Position numbers and translations under genes: made by a program | Shown here: positions 15,902 to 24,278 of the stretch, in pieces | Layout: every line of letters begins with the position of its first letter | Numbering within the stretch: position 1 is the stretch's first letter | DNA from: Flavobacteriales bacterium | Lineage (GTDB): Bacteria > Bacteroidota > Bacteroidia > Flavobacteriales > BACL11 | Direction of reading: 5' to 3' | NCBI GenBank assembly: GCA_018675825.1 | Contig: JABGXK010000021.1 | Location: 1-24,278 of the forward strand | Length of the DNA stretch: 24,278 nt | Notes under the pieces: generated by a model | Databases searched by the model: none | Told to the model about the DNA's origin: nothing | The model's input: the letters and a program-made list of their open reading frames with translations, nothing else

Positions 15902-17839
15902 ATGGAGAAAAATAAAAAATATAAACAAGGCTCATTACTTAAAGGTATAGATAGTCCAGATGACCTTAGAAAACTAAGGAGATCTCAGTTACCTCAACTG
16001 TCTAAGGAGTTAAGACAATATATTATAGACATTGTGTCTGAAAAAGGAGGGCATTTTGGTGCAAGCCTTGGTGTTGTGGAATTAACTATTGCGATACATT
16101 ATATATTTAAAACACCATACGATCAACTTGTATGGGATGTGGGTCATCAAGCCTACGGCCACAAAATACTTACTGGAAGAAAAAATCAATTTCCAACAAA
16201 TAGAAAATATAAAGGACTTAGTGGATTCCCAAAAAGAAGCGAGAGTGTCTACGACACATTCGGTGTCGGTCATTCATCAACATCAATATCGGCAGCTCTT
16301 GGAATGTCACTGGCATCAAAGAATAAAAAAGAAAAATCAAAACAACATATTGCGGTAATTGGCGATGGAGCTATGACTGCGGGGCTTTCATTTGAAGCTC
16401 TTAACCATGCAGGTGCAGAAGACACAAATTTACTAGTTATATTAAATGACAACTGTATGTCAATTGATCCAGCTGTGGGTGCATTAAAAGAATATTTAAC
16501 AGATATTTCTACTTCTAAGGTCTATAATAAAGCTAGAAATAAAGCATGGAAAATCCTTGGAAAAATTAGTAAATTCGGTCCTAATGCACAGAAAATTGCT
16601 AAAAAAGTAGAATCAGGAATTAAAACAACAGTTTTAGGAGAAAGTAATTATTTTGAATCACTTAATTTTAGATATTTTGGACCAATAGATGGCCATGACA
16701 TCAAACATCTCACACAAATACTTAAAGATTTAAAAGAAATACCAGGACCAAAAATATTACACTGTATAACAGAAAAAGGTAAAGGATATTCATATGCTGA
16801 AAAAGGAGATACTACAAAATGGCATGCTCCAGGATTATTTGATAAAAAAACGGGTAAAGCTATTTCAAGTCAAGACAAAAAAAACCCACTAAAATATCAA
16901 GATGTATTTGGCGAAACTATAACTGAATTAGCTAAAGAAAATCTAAATATAATAGGAGTAACTCCGGCCATGTTAAGCGGTAGTTCATTAAATAAAATGA
17001 TGGCTAAAATACCAGAGAGAACATTTGATGTAGGTATAGCAGAACAACATGCAGTTACATTCTCAGCTGGAATGGCAACGCAAGGAATGGTGCCTTTTTG
17101 TAATATTTATTCAACATTTTTACAAAGAGCGTATGATCAAGTAATACATGACGTAGCAATACAAAACTTAAATGTTATATTTTGTCTTGATAGGGGGGGG
17201 TTAGTCGGTGCTGATGGGGCAACACATCATGGCGCTTTTGACTATGCATTTCTAAGATGTATACCAAATATGATTATTTCATCCCCTATAAATGAACATG
17301 AACTTAGGAACCTAATGTATACTGCTCAAAAAAACAATCATGGTCCTTTCTCAATTCGCTACCCACGCGGAAAAGGGACGAAAATCGAATGGAGAAATAA
17401 ATTCAAAGAATTAAAGATTGGAAAAGGAGAAAAAATAAAAGAAGGTGATGATATAGCAATACTTTCTATTGGGCACCCAGGAAACTTTGTAATAGAGGCA
17501 AATAAAAAATTAGAGAAAAAAGGAATAAATATTAGCCATTACAACATGATATTTATTAAGCCAATGGATGAAAAACTATTACATAGAATTTTTAAAAAAT
17601 ATAATAAAATCATTACTATTGAAGACGGTTGTTTAAAAGGTGGATTTGGTAGCTCTATACTTGAATTTATGTCTGATAATAATTATACTAATCTAGTCTC
17701 CAGGTTGGGCATTCCAGATAACTTTATACATCATGGAACTCAAGAGGAGTTATGGAAAGAGTGTGGAATTGATTCAATAACAATTATTAAAAAAGTAAAA
17801 GAAATAATGAATAAAAATAGAATATCTCAAGCTGGATAA
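15902..17839 (+). CDS. dxs: 1-deoxy-D-xylulose-5-phosphate synthase
   Basis: A 645-residue DXS, the thiamine-diphosphate enzyme that condenses pyruvate and glyceraldehyde 3-phosphate in the first step of the MEP isoprenoid pathway. His51 lies in GGHFGASLG, GHQAYGHKILTGR is at 81-93, and GVGHSSTSISAALG at 121-134. The ThDP/Mg motif runs from GDGAMTAG (154-161) to NDNCMS (182-187), with DRGGLVGADGATHHGAFD from residue 430. The transketolase C-terminal domain is complete. I chose ATG at 15902. A TTG 12 bp upstream is in frame but lies inside the exact -7 promoter element, so it is unlikely to be translated. A run of eight G (17193-17200) encodes the conserved DRGG. The gap to asnS is 31 bp. Confidence 0.96.
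   Translation: MEKNKKYKQGSLLKGIDSPDDLRKLRRSQLPQLSKELRQYIIDIVSEKGGHFGASLGVVELTIAIHYIFKTPYDQLVWDVGHQAYGHKILTGRKNQFPTNRKYKGLSGFPKRSESVYDTFGVGHSSTSISAALGMSLASKNKKEKSKQHIAVIGDGAMTAGLSFEALNHAGAEDTNLLVILNDNCMSIDPAVGALKEYLTDISTSKVYNKARNKAWKILGKISKFGPNAQKIAKKVESGIKTTVLGESNYFESLNFRYFGPIDGHDIKHLTQILKDLKEIPGPKILHCITEKGKGYSYAEKGDTTKWHAPGLFDKKTGKAISSQDKKNPLKYQDVFGETITELAKENLNIIGVTPAMLSGSSLNKMMAKIPERTFDVGIAEQHAVTFSAGMATQGMVPFCNIYSTFLQRAYDQVIHDVAIQNLNVIFCLDRGGLVGADGATHHGAFDYAFLRCIPNMIISSPINEHELRNLMYTAQKNNHGPFSIRYPRGKGTKIEWRNKFKELKIGKGEKIKEGDDIAILSIGHPGNFVIEANKKLEKKGINISHYNMIFIKPMDEKLLHRIFKKYNKIITIEDGCLKGGFGSSILEFMSDNNYTNLVSRLGIPDNFIHHGTQEELWKECGIDSITIIKKVKEIMNKNRISQAG
17193..17200 (+). repeat. G8 homopolymer inside dxs
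   Basis: Eight consecutive G residues cover parts of the Arg431, Gly432 and Gly433 codons of DXS. The rest of the genome segment is strongly AT-rich, so the run stands out. The amino acids are conserved in the family, but GGA or GGT codons would serve as well. Confidence 0.8.
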
Positions 17840-17870
17840 GATCTTTAAAAGACTATAATATTATTTAATA

Positions 17871-19313
17871 ATGAATAAATTAAGAATAATTGATATAATA
17901 ACAAATCCAAAAATTAATGAAGTAATTAACATTAATGGATGGGTAAGGACAAGGCGTGGAAGCAAAGATATCTCATTTGTTGCCTTAAATGATGGCTCAA
18001 CAATAAAAAACCTTCAGATTGTAGTAGAATTATCTAAGTTTAAAGAAGATTTAATAAAAAAAATAACCACAGGATCATGTATTAATGTAGAGGGGGTTAT
18101 TGTTAGTTCTAGTGGCAGTGAACAAACTCTTGAAATAAATGCTAAAAAAATTAACATCTTAGGTTCTGCAGATAGTTCGGAATATCCTTTACAACCTAAA
18201 AAACATAGCTTAGAGTTTTTAAGAGAAAAGGCTCATTTGAGATTTAGAACAAATACCTTTTCAGCAATTTTCAGAATAAGACATGGGCTAACTTTTGCTA
18301 TACATAACTACTTTAACAATAATGGATATTTAAATATTCATACACCCATTATTACAGGTGCTGATGCTGAAGGGGCCGGAGAGATGTTTAGGGTTTCCAA
18401 CCTTGATCTTAACAATTTACCAAAAAATGAAAAAAATAATATAGACTTTTCTAAAGATTTTTTTGGGAAACAAACAAATCTCACAGTATCAGGTCAGCTT
18501 GAGGCAGAATTAGGGGCCCTTGCATTAGGAAAAGTATACACTTTTGGTCCAACTTTTAGAGCAGAAAACTCTAATACATCAAGACATTTGTCAGAATTTT
18601 GGATGATAGAGCCAGAAACTGCATTTGCAGACCTGAATGATAATATGGATTTAGCAGAAGATTTTCTTAAATACTGTATCACATACTGTATGGAAAAGTA
18701 TAAGGATGATCTAAATTTTTTAAATCACAGACTTGAAGAAGAAGAAAAAAATCTAAAAAAAGAAGAGAGATCAGGAATGAGTCTTCTAGAAAGATTAAAT
18801 TTTATTGTTAAAAATACTTTTGAGAGAATAACCTATACAAAAGCAATAGAGATCTTAAAAAATTCAAAACCAAATAAGAAAAAGAGATTTAAATTCATAA
18901 TAAACGGATTTGGCGATGATCTTCAATCAGAACATGAAAGATATTTAGTTGAAAAGAAATTTGGAAAACCCGTAATAATTACTGATTATCCTAAGGGAAT
19001 AAAATCATTTTACATGAAAATGAATGAAGATAACCTTACGGTTAGGGCTATGGATATTTTATTTCCACTGATAGGTGAGATGGTAGGCGGTTCACAGAGA
19101 GAAGAGAATTTAGAGAAACTATCTGCCAGAATGAGTGAAATGGGAGTGGATCAAAAAGAATTATGGTGGTATATGGAAACAAGGAAATTTGGCACATGTA
19201 AACATAGTGGATTTGGTCTTGGTTTTGAAAGATTAATGATGTTTATTACTGGAATGAAAAATATTCGAGATGTTATCCCATTTCCAAGAACACCCCAAAA
19301 TGCTGAATTTTAA
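17871..19313 (+). CDS. asnS: Asparagine--tRNA ligase
   Basis: A 480-residue class IIb aminoacyl-tRNA synthetase that charges tRNA-Asn with Asn. The N-terminal anticodon-binding OB fold has INGWVRTRRGSKDISFVALNDGS at about 20-43. The catalytic core has the segment around GADAEGAGEMFRV, motif 2 at FRAENSNTSRHLSEFWMIEPE, and motif 3 GLGFERLMMFITG near the C-terminus. The asparagine-type signature and the KHSLEFLREKAHLRFRT segment separate it from aspartyl enzymes. The length is within the usual Bacteroidota range. It sits 31 bp after dxs and 2 bp before rpoN, so rpoN is very probably in the same transcript. No odd residues were noted. Confidence 0.96.
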   Translation: MNKLRIIDIITNPKINEVININGWVRTRRGSKDISFVALNDGSTIKNLQIVVELSKFKEDLIKKITTGSCINVEGVIVSSSGSEQTLEINAKKINILGSADSSEYPLQPKKHSLEFLREKAHLRFRTNTFSAIFRIRHGLTFAIHNYFNNNGYLNIHTPIITGADAEGAGEMFRVSNLDLNNLPKNEKNNIDFSKDFFGKQTNLTVSGQLEAELGALALGKVYTFGPTFRAENSNTSRHLSEFWMIEPETAFADLNDNMDLAEDFLKYCITYCMEKYKDDLNFLNHRLEEEEKNLKKEERSGMSLLERLNFIVKNTFERITYTKAIEILKNSKPNKKKRFKFIINGFGDDLQSEHERYLVEKKFGKPVIITDYPKGIKSFYMKMNEDNLTVRAMDILFPLIGEMVGGSQREENLEKLSARMSEMGVDQKELWWYMETRKFGTCKHSGFGLGFERLMMFITGMKNIRDVIPFPRTPQNAEF

Positions 19314-19315
19314 AA

Positions 19316-20653
19316 ATGCAAAAACTTAAGCAGACACTCAATCAAAAACATAATTTAAGCCCTCAGCAGATACAGTTTCTTGGTCTTTTACAAATTTCAA
19401 TAACTGGTTTGGATAAAAGGATTGAGAGTGAAATTGAAGAAAACCCTGCATTAGAAGAGGAGGAGGAACTAGATTCAAAAGAAAAATATGAGAATCATTA
19501 TACTGCAAAAGAACAAAATTTAAAAACTGATTATATAACAAATAATCATACGGGCAATACTTATACTCTTGCAGATCACCTTCATAAACAGCTTATCGGA
19601 AATAATATAAATGAAGATCAGCTAACTGTTGTAAAATATCTCATAGATAGTTTAGATAATAATGGATTTTTAAGAAGAGATAAGCAATCTATAATAAGTG
19701 ATTTTTATATATCGAACGAAATTGAAATCAGTGAAGAACAAATACATGAATCGATAAAAATTATAAATGATCTAGAGCCCGCAGGAATTGGCGCGAAAGA
19801 TTTAAAAGAATGCTTATTAATACAAATTAAAAGAAAAATTCTCAAAAATAAAAAATCTATAATTTATATCTTAAATGACTTCTATCATGAATTCATAAGT
19901 AAAAATTTTGAGAAGATAATTAAAGATACAGGTATTACTATAGAAAAGCTTAGGATGGTATACGAAGAAGTTGAGAAACTTAACCCAAAACCAGGAGCAA
20001 GCTTTTCAAAAAATAAGGATACTATTCAGTATATAATTCCCGATTTTAAAATTATATATAAAGATGGAGGCATTGATGTAGTAGTTAATAAAACTAAAGA
20101 AAAGAAAATAAAAGTTAATAGTTATTATAGCACACTATTATCTAATACAAAAGACTCTGAAACAAGAGATTTTTTAAAGCAGAAATTAGATAAGGCAAAA
20201 TGGTTTGTAGAAGCTTTAAATAAAAGATATGAAACTTTAGAATTAGTAATGGTTGCAATAAAAGACATACAACAAGAGTACTTAATTTCTGGAATAGAAA
20301 GTGATCTAAAGCCTATGAAACTTGCAGACATAGCGGAGAAAGTTCACTTAGATATATCAACAATTTCCAGGGTAACTAATAGTAAATATGTAGAAACTTC
20401 ATTTGGCAATTATCTTCTTAAAGACTTCTTCTCTGAAGCATACAGAAAAGATAATGGCGCTTTAATTTCAACAAAAGAAATTAAAAAGAAACTAATAGAT
20501 ATTGTTCAAAATGAAAATAAAAATATCCCGTATACAGATGAGCAACTTTGCGTAATACTCGGTCAAGAAGAATATTATATTGCTAGAAGAACTGTTGCAA
20601 AATATAGACATGAGCTATCCATACCTATAGCCAAAATAAGAAGGAAGGTTTAA
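19316..20653 (+). CDS. rpoN: RNA polymerase sigma-54 factor
   Basis: A 445-residue RpoN. Region I at 1-50 has the QKLKQTLNQKHNLSPQQIQFLGLLQ helix followed by the acidic EENPALEEEEELD. The core-binding domain occupies the middle, with LEPAGIGAKDLKECL at about residue 152 and LNPKPGASF at 221-229. A helix-turn-helix at about 340-365 contains ADIAEKVHLDISTISRV. The C-terminus carries the -24-binding RpoN box, ARRTVAKYRHELSIPIAKIRRKV. Sigma-54 directs RNA polymerase to -24/-12 promoters and needs an AAA+ activator, which is not encoded in the window. The gene begins 2 bp after asnS and overlaps the next gene by 1 bp, an order common in flavobacteria. Confidence 0.96.
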   Translation: MQKLKQTLNQKHNLSPQQIQFLGLLQISITGLDKRIESEIEENPALEEEEELDSKEKYENHYTAKEQNLKTDYITNNHTGNTYTLADHLHKQLIGNNINEDQLTVVKYLIDSLDNNGFLRRDKQSIISDFYISNEIEISEEQIHESIKIINDLEPAGIGAKDLKECLLIQIKRKILKNKKSIIYILNDFYHEFISKNFEKIIKDTGITIEKLRMVYEEVEKLNPKPGASFSKNKDTIQYIIPDFKIIYKDGGIDVVVNKTKEKKIKVNSYYSTLLSNTKDSETRDFLKQKLDKAKWFVEALNKRYETLELVMVAIKDIQQEYLISGIESDLKPMKLADIAEKVHLDISTISRVTNSKYVETSFGNYLLKDFFSEAYRKDNGALISTKEIKKKLIDIVQNENKNIPYTDEQLCVILGQEEYYIARRTVAKYRHELSIPIAKIRRKV

Positions 20654-21252
20654 TGTTTTTTTCAAAAACACTCTCAAAAATATTACATCCTATCTTTATT
20701 CATTCAATTGTCATTACTATTGTAATAAAAGAATTTATAAATATTCTCATACTACCAAGTCAGGCTCCATTTATTCTTATAACATCAATTCTTTTTACAT
20801 TACTGCTACCACTTATAAGTGTGTGTGTGTGTTTATTGACAGGTAAAATTCAAAGCTTAGAAATGTTGAATAAAAAAGAAAGAATACTTCCTCTTTTCAT
20901 GTCAATACTATGGATGATATTAGGATATATAATAATGAAAGAAGTGTTTATGTGCAATCCAATAATTAAATCTATATATCTAGGCGCTATATATACCCTT
21001 GTAATAACAACCTTAATAACAATAAAATGGAAGATTAGTCTACATATGATTGGTATGGGTGGGGCTGTTGGGGTTTTCCTAGCTCTTCAGGTTTTATATG
21101 GTGGACTGTACTCCGTTTTATTATTATCAATATTTATTTCCGGTTTACTAGCTTATGCTAGGCTTGAATTAAAAGCACATAATACACAACAAGTTTATTT
21201 CGGTTTCATGATTAGTTTCTTAGTAATGACAATAAATGTTCTCTATTTGTAG
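20653..21252 (+). CDS. PAP2-like multi-spanning membrane protein, divergent
   Basis: A 199-residue integral membrane protein with about six hydrophobic helices. It has pieces reminiscent of the PAP2 (phosphatidic acid phosphatase type 2) fold: NKKERILPLF at 73-82, KISLHMIGMGGAVG with His131 at 127-140, and RLELKAHNTQQVYFGF with His176 at 170-185. In a true PAP2 enzyme the last His would be followed by a conserved Asp, and that position appears to be Gln here, so activity is doubtful. Similar small membrane proteins follow rpoN in other flavobacteria and are annotated as PAP2-like or hypothetical. The start overlaps the rpoN stop by one base. A (GT)7 repeat lies at codons 56-60. The 3' end overlaps the opposite-strand gene by 10 bp. 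The fold assignment is tentative. Confidence 0.75.
   Translation: MFFSKTLSKILHPIFIHSIVITIVIKEFINILILPSQAPFILITSILFTLLLPLISVCVCLLTGKIQSLEMLNKKERILPLFMSILWMILGYIIMKEVFMCNPIIKSIYLGAIYTLVITTLITIKWKISLHMIGMGGAVGVFLALQVLYGGLYSVLLLSIFISGLLAYARLELKAHNTQQVYFGFMISFLVMTINVLYL
20819..20832 (+). repeat. (GT)7 dinucleotide repeat inside the PAP2-like gene
   Basis: Seven perfect GT units encode part of SVCVC (residues 56-60) in a transmembrane helix. Loss or gain of one unit would shift the frame early in the 199-codon gene. The repeat is in frame in this sequence. Confidence 0.85.
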
Positions 21253-22661
21253 CTTTCTACTTTTATAATAGACACCTTTCTATTAAGTATAGCTCCAAGA
21301 CCATAAATTTGTAATAATGGGTTTTGGTTAATTGTATTTAGGCTTTCAGACTCACCTAGAGGAACCTCTAAAATATTCAACTGATTACATAATATAAAAT
21401 CTTTTAAAACTCCGTTTTTATATACAGAAAGATAGCGAATAAGTGTTTCTATTCTTAGGGCGGAAAGCTGAATATTATAAACACTATCGGCCAACTGACT
21501 TGTATAGCCCTTTATTTGAATATTTATATTATAACCTAAATTAAGATCTAAGATAAGCTTGTCTAACAATTTATTTAGCTGATTATAATTTCCCTTTAAA
21601 GAATCTTCAAAAAACAAAGCAAGATAAGGATCGTCATTATTCGCAGTGTAATTGTCAAGTCTCATAAAATAATTAACATACGTTTCTTTATAGTTTATGT
21701 TACTAATCTGAGTGGTTTCATTTGGATCAGGTTGATTATTATCAAAGTATAAATTTAAAGGTAAAAACTCATTGTATATTGGAGATTCTATAGTGTCTTT
21801 ATTAAGACTAAAAACTGAAAAACTATATATATTATTACAACAACTATCATTATTTATCCTAACGTTAGTTTTTCTGTTTGAAGAAAAATAACCTTGATTT
21901 TTTTTATAAAAACTTAAATACATCTCATCATTTAGAGAGTTAATGTTTTGTTGGTTTATTTTATCACTCCAATTATTAGGTATTCCTATAGTTTTATAGA
22001 TATCGTATCCTCCTAGATTATCAACCAATTGGTTAGAGCTAAAATAAAGTGATGAATCAAAATAATTATAGTAAGGCGTGATTTCATTATGAGCACTGTT
22101 GACCATAGAACCAGCATTAAGAGGGCTGCCTAATTGATCAAAATTATCAATGACACAAAACCAGATATCTAATCCTCCAAAACCACCGTCACGATCAGAA
22201 ACAAAGCTTAGAAATCTGAGATCATTAATTGTAAAAAGATGTGGTTGAGTATTATATGAACCACCAAATATTTCAGGGTAAAGATCTGTGAGATTATAGT
22301 GGACACCCTCTTTTACAAATATAATGTTGCAGTCAGAATTATCAATATTGCACCTGCTATAGGAAAATATATTATTACTATTAGTAATATTACCTGTGCT
22401 GAAATTTTCAAGATTAAAATGATGGGGATTAATTTTATTCCAAATACCCTTGATTTTTTCAACTTTAAATATTTTAGAGCTATATGATGTTTTATTATAA
22501 AAAATAGAAGTATAAAAGGCTGTTGTATCATTAATCTTTAGAAAATTGATCTCAGAAGAAAAAGTATTTATATCGCCTAACATAAGAGATATTTTAGTTT
22601 GAGAATAACTAGTCAAACAAATAGATGTAAAAAAAATTATCTTTATAAATACTTTGGACAT
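21243..22661 (-). CDS. PD40 beta-propeller / OmpA-like peptidoglycan-associated protein
   Basis: A 472-residue exported protein. Residues 1-20 are a signal peptide without a lipobox. PD40 (TolB-like) repeats appear as FLSFVSDRDGGFGGLDIWFC at 150-169 and LYFSSNQLVDNLGGYDIYKT at 205-224, with a weaker GYFSSNR unit near 257. After a PLNLYFDNNQPDP linker (301-313), the C-terminal part is OmpA-like: IQIKGYTSQLADSVYN leads into N396-x2-L399-S400-x2-R403, close to the peptidoglycan-binding consensus NxxLSxxRA. This architecture is common downstream of PorP/SprF genes in Bacteroidota and is likely to tether the outer-membrane protein to the wall. It overlaps the SprF gene by 19 bp and the opposite-strand PAP2-like gene by 10 bp. 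Confidence 0.85.
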   Translation of the reverse strand: MSKVFIKIIFFTSICLTSYSQTKISLMLGDINTFSSEINFLKINDTTAFYTSIFYNKTSYSSKIFKVEKIKGIWNKINPHHFNLENFSTGNITNSNNIFSYSRCNIDNSDCNIIFVKEGVHYNLTDLYPEIFGGSYNTQPHLFTINDLRFLSFVSDRDGGFGGLDIWFCVIDNFDQLGSPLNAGSMVNSAHNEITPYYNYFDSSLYFSSNQLVDNLGGYDIYKTIGIPNNWSDKINQQNINSLNDEMYLSFYKKNQGYFSSNRKTNVRINNDSCCNNIYSFSVFSLNKDTIESPIYNEFLPLNLYFDNNQPDPNETTQISNINYKETYVNYFMRLDNYTANNDDPYLALFFEDSLKGNYNQLNKLLDKLILDLNLGYNINIQIKGYTSQLADSVYNIQLSALRIETLIRYLSVYKNGVLKDFILCNQLNILEVPLGESESLNTINQNPLLQIYGLGAILNRKVSIIKVESYK

Positions 22662-23596
22662 ATAAATTCTTTTTTAGATTCTTTAGATTTTAAATCCCAT
22701 GAGTAAAAAACAGAAAACTCTAAACCTCCATAATTATTAGTTGCTATAGTCAGATCTGAAATATTAATATCATAGGACATATTAACTGAAAAATCACTAA
22801 CCTCAAATCCAATTTTAGGAATAATAGCATCGTTGTAACGATTATAAACACCTAAACTAAGTTTAATATTATTATATGATTCATGGTAAATATTATATTG
22901 AAAATCTATACCATAAACAAACTCTTGAAAAGATGATTGTTTTGATAAAAAAAGAGAACTCTCTAGATTAATATTTTTCGTAAATATGTGTTTCGAAATA
23001 AAATGCATATTATATTTTATTGGTGTAGGTAATGATGATGTTATTGAAAAAGATTGATTAGGGTTATTGATATGGTAAGCAGCAAGACCGGTTTCTAATG
23101 TTGTGATGTTATTTAATTTTTTTGTAAACAACCCACCAATAGCAAGGTCAAGAAAAAATATACTCTCGTCAATAAAGCCTTCATCTTCGATAAAAATTAA
23201 AGAAGAAATTTCACAAGTTCTCTGAAATGCGCCAATTAAACCTCCAAAATATAAGGTACTAGTATTATTTTTTATTATTACTTGAGATAATGAAATATTT
23301 AAGCCTGAAGTTTTAAAATTAGAATCCCCAGAATTATCATTTACAAATCCCAATCCTATTGATTGATTTAAAAAATAATCTTTAGCGTAAAAAGAAAATG
23401 CAATAGTTTTAAAAGGATCAGCAACTGAATTCCATTGTGATCTTCTATGTATACCACCTTGAAAATCATTTTCCTGAAATCCTGTTAAAGCTGGGTTTAA
23501 ATTCAATTTTGATATATTAAATTGAGAAAAATGACTGTCCTGAGCACTTGAAATAAGTGCACAAAAAAAACATACTATAATAATATACTTCTTCAT
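22643..23596 (-). CDS. PorP/SprF family T9SS outer-membrane protein
   Basis: A 317-residue protein with a signal peptide (1-18) followed directly by the family signature QDSHFSQFNISKLNLNPALTGF, then RRSQWNSVADPFKTIAFSF at about 52-70. The remainder is alternating hydrophobic beta-strand sequence as expected for a small beta-barrel. PorP/SprF proteins are needed for secretion and surface attachment of T9SS cargo with type B C-terminal domains, the model being SprF with the gliding adhesin SprB in Flavobacterium johnsoniae. Here it lies directly downstream of a type B cargo gene (4-bp ATGA overlap) and upstream of a PD40/OmpA-like gene (19-bp overlap), so the three form one operon. I give no gene symbol because these proteins are multi-copy paralogues in most genomes. 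Confidence 0.93.
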   Translation of the reverse strand: MKKYIIIVCFFCALISSAQDSHFSQFNISKLNLNPALTGFQENDFQGGIHRRSQWNSVADPFKTIAFSFYAKDYFLNQSIGLGFVNDNSGDSNFKTSGLNISLSQVIIKNNTSTLYFGGLIGAFQRTCEISSLIFIEDEGFIDESIFFLDLAIGGLFTKKLNNITTLETGLAAYHINNPNQSFSITSSLPTPIKYNMHFISKHIFTKNINLESSLFLSKQSSFQEFVYGIDFQYNIYHESYNNIKLSLGVYNRYNDAIIPKIGFEVSDFSVNMSYDINISDLTIATNNYGGLEFSVFYSWDLKSKESKKEFICPKYL

Positions 23597-24278
23597 TCTA
23601 TAAGAGTAATATTTCCTTTTTTAAATAATTTTTTACCTCCTACACATTCCATTTCAATATAATAATCTAAAACTTGGGCGTGGAGTTTTTCGCCTTTATA
23701 CGTGCCATCCCAATGATTATTGATATTATTTGATGTAAAAACTGATTGCCCTAATCTGTTATATATCTTAAAATTAAAATATATTAGATCTACACCTTTA
23801 TTTATTATCCTATAGCTGTCATTAATATTATCATCATTAGGAGTAAAACCAGTAGGAATAATAACACTATCTTCATTGCAAAAAAGATCTTTAAGTATTA
23901 CGTATAATGAATCTCTTATAGAGCATGAGCTATTAAATACATCGACAAAATACCAAGAAGTAGAATCTGGTATGAAATTTATCATAAAACTGGTTTCTCC
24001 ATTAAACCACAAGAAAGAATCCGTAGTGATAATATTAAGTTTTATAAGATCCCCACCAATAACAATATTATTCTCAGACCACAATGAATCTATTATTGGC
24101 TTTGGTATTACATGAATATTTATTGAATCAGAAATTGAGCAACCAACATTATTTAATACTTCTACTTTATAATATAAAGTAGATTGAGGTATCTCCTGAA
24201 TTACTGAAGAATCAGTAGTAATAAAATTAACATCTTTAGGTGTCCAAATGTAATTTACAATTGGGTTTTGAGATGTAA
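23593..24278 (-). CDS. T9SS type B (gliding-associated, CHU_C-like) cargo protein, C-terminal part; 5' end outside window
   Basis: The minus-strand frame is open from the stop at 23593 to the window edge, giving about 228 residues of a larger protein; I found no upstream stop. The visible N-terminal part has Ig/PKD-like segments such as NYIWTPKDVNF and TLYYKVEVLNNVGCSISDSI. The last 88 residues form the type B sorting domain: IPTGFTPNDDNINDSYRI, FKIYNRLGQSVF, WDGTYKGEKL and YYIEMECVGGKK, ending NITLIE. Proteins of this class are usually long surface adhesins or enzymes exported by T9SS. Upstream repeats and full length cannot be judged. It overlaps the PorP/SprF start by 4 bp, so it should be the first or an early gene of this leftward operon. 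Confidence 0.92.
   Translation of the reverse strand, partial: TSQNPIVNYIWTPKDVNFITTDSSVIQEIPQSTLYYKVEVLNNVGCSISDSINIHVIPKPIIDSLWSENNIVIGGDLIKLNIITTDSFLWFNGETSFMINFIPDSTSWYFVDVFNSSCSIRDSLYVILKDLFCNEDSVIIPTGFTPNDDNINDSYRIINKGVDLIYFNFKIYNRLGQSVFTSNNINNHWDGTYKGEKLHAQVLDYYIEMECVGGKKLFKKGNITLIE

Noticed and set aside
16089..16358. 89-codon open frame on the + strand inside dxs
   Set aside because: It is an out-of-frame reading of conserved DXS sequence.
1..24278. CRISPR arrays, insertion sequences, prophage, integrase or defence genes
   Set aside because: No spaced direct repeats, transposase or phage-like genes were recognised anywhere in the window; the tRNA-Arg has no duplicated 3' end nearby.

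Overview
The window is a stretch of ordinary-looking chromosome from an AT-rich (about 30% G+C by eye) member of the Bacteroidota, most likely order Flavobacteriales. The evidence is the type IX secretion system (T9SS) genes (porZ, a PorP/SprF protein, and cargo with type A and type B sorting domains), the Bacteroidota promoter core TAnnTTTG without Shine-Dalgarno sites, Bacteroidota-specific families (DUF4175, DUF4837), and gene orders common in flavobacteria (DUF4175-ybeY-mnmG-methyltransferase; asnS-rpoN-PAP2-like; DUF4837-LysM transglycosylase). I see no insertion sequence, prophage, CRISPR array or toxin-antitoxin pair.

Layout. 1-4141 (+): 3' end of a DUF4175 gene, ybeY (rRNA maturation), mnmG (tRNA wobble-uridine modification) and a zinc-finger methyltransferase, nearly all overlapping. 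A 16-bp palindrome close to the ParB-binding parS consensus ends 2 bp before the mnmG start. 4172-5461 (+): a secreted fibronectin-III protein with an atypical T9SS-like C-terminus. 5525-5598 (-): tRNA-Arg(UCG). 5694-13524 (+): a tight run of porZ, recO, a TonB-dependent receptor and a large Asp-box (BNR) T9SS cargo protein. 13514-15757 (-): a DUF4837 lipoprotein and an MltD-like lytic transglycosylase. 15902-21252 (+): dxs, asnS, rpoN and a PAP2-like membrane protein. 21243-24278 (-): a T9SS type B cargo protein (5' end outside the window), a PorP/SprF partner and a PD40/OmpA-like protein.

How they fit together. Most of the window is housekeeping (ribosome and tRNA maturation, DNA repair, isoprenoid precursor synthesis, aminoacylation, sigma-54) mixed with cell-envelope genes. 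The envelope set centres on T9SS: a machinery component (PorZ), two or three type A-like cargoes, and a cargo/SprF/OmpA-like unit of the kind that attaches adhesins to the surface. Two convergent gene pairs overlap at their 3' ends, so there are no dedicated terminator regions between them.

I do not see a clearly new biological system. The observations most worth a second look are the parS-like dyad at mnmG, the porZ-recO coupling, the type B cargo-SprF-PD40/OmpA unit, the atypical C-terminus of the FN3 protein, and two simple-sequence tracts (G8 in dxs, (GT)7 in the membrane protein gene) at sites where slippage would break the reading frame.
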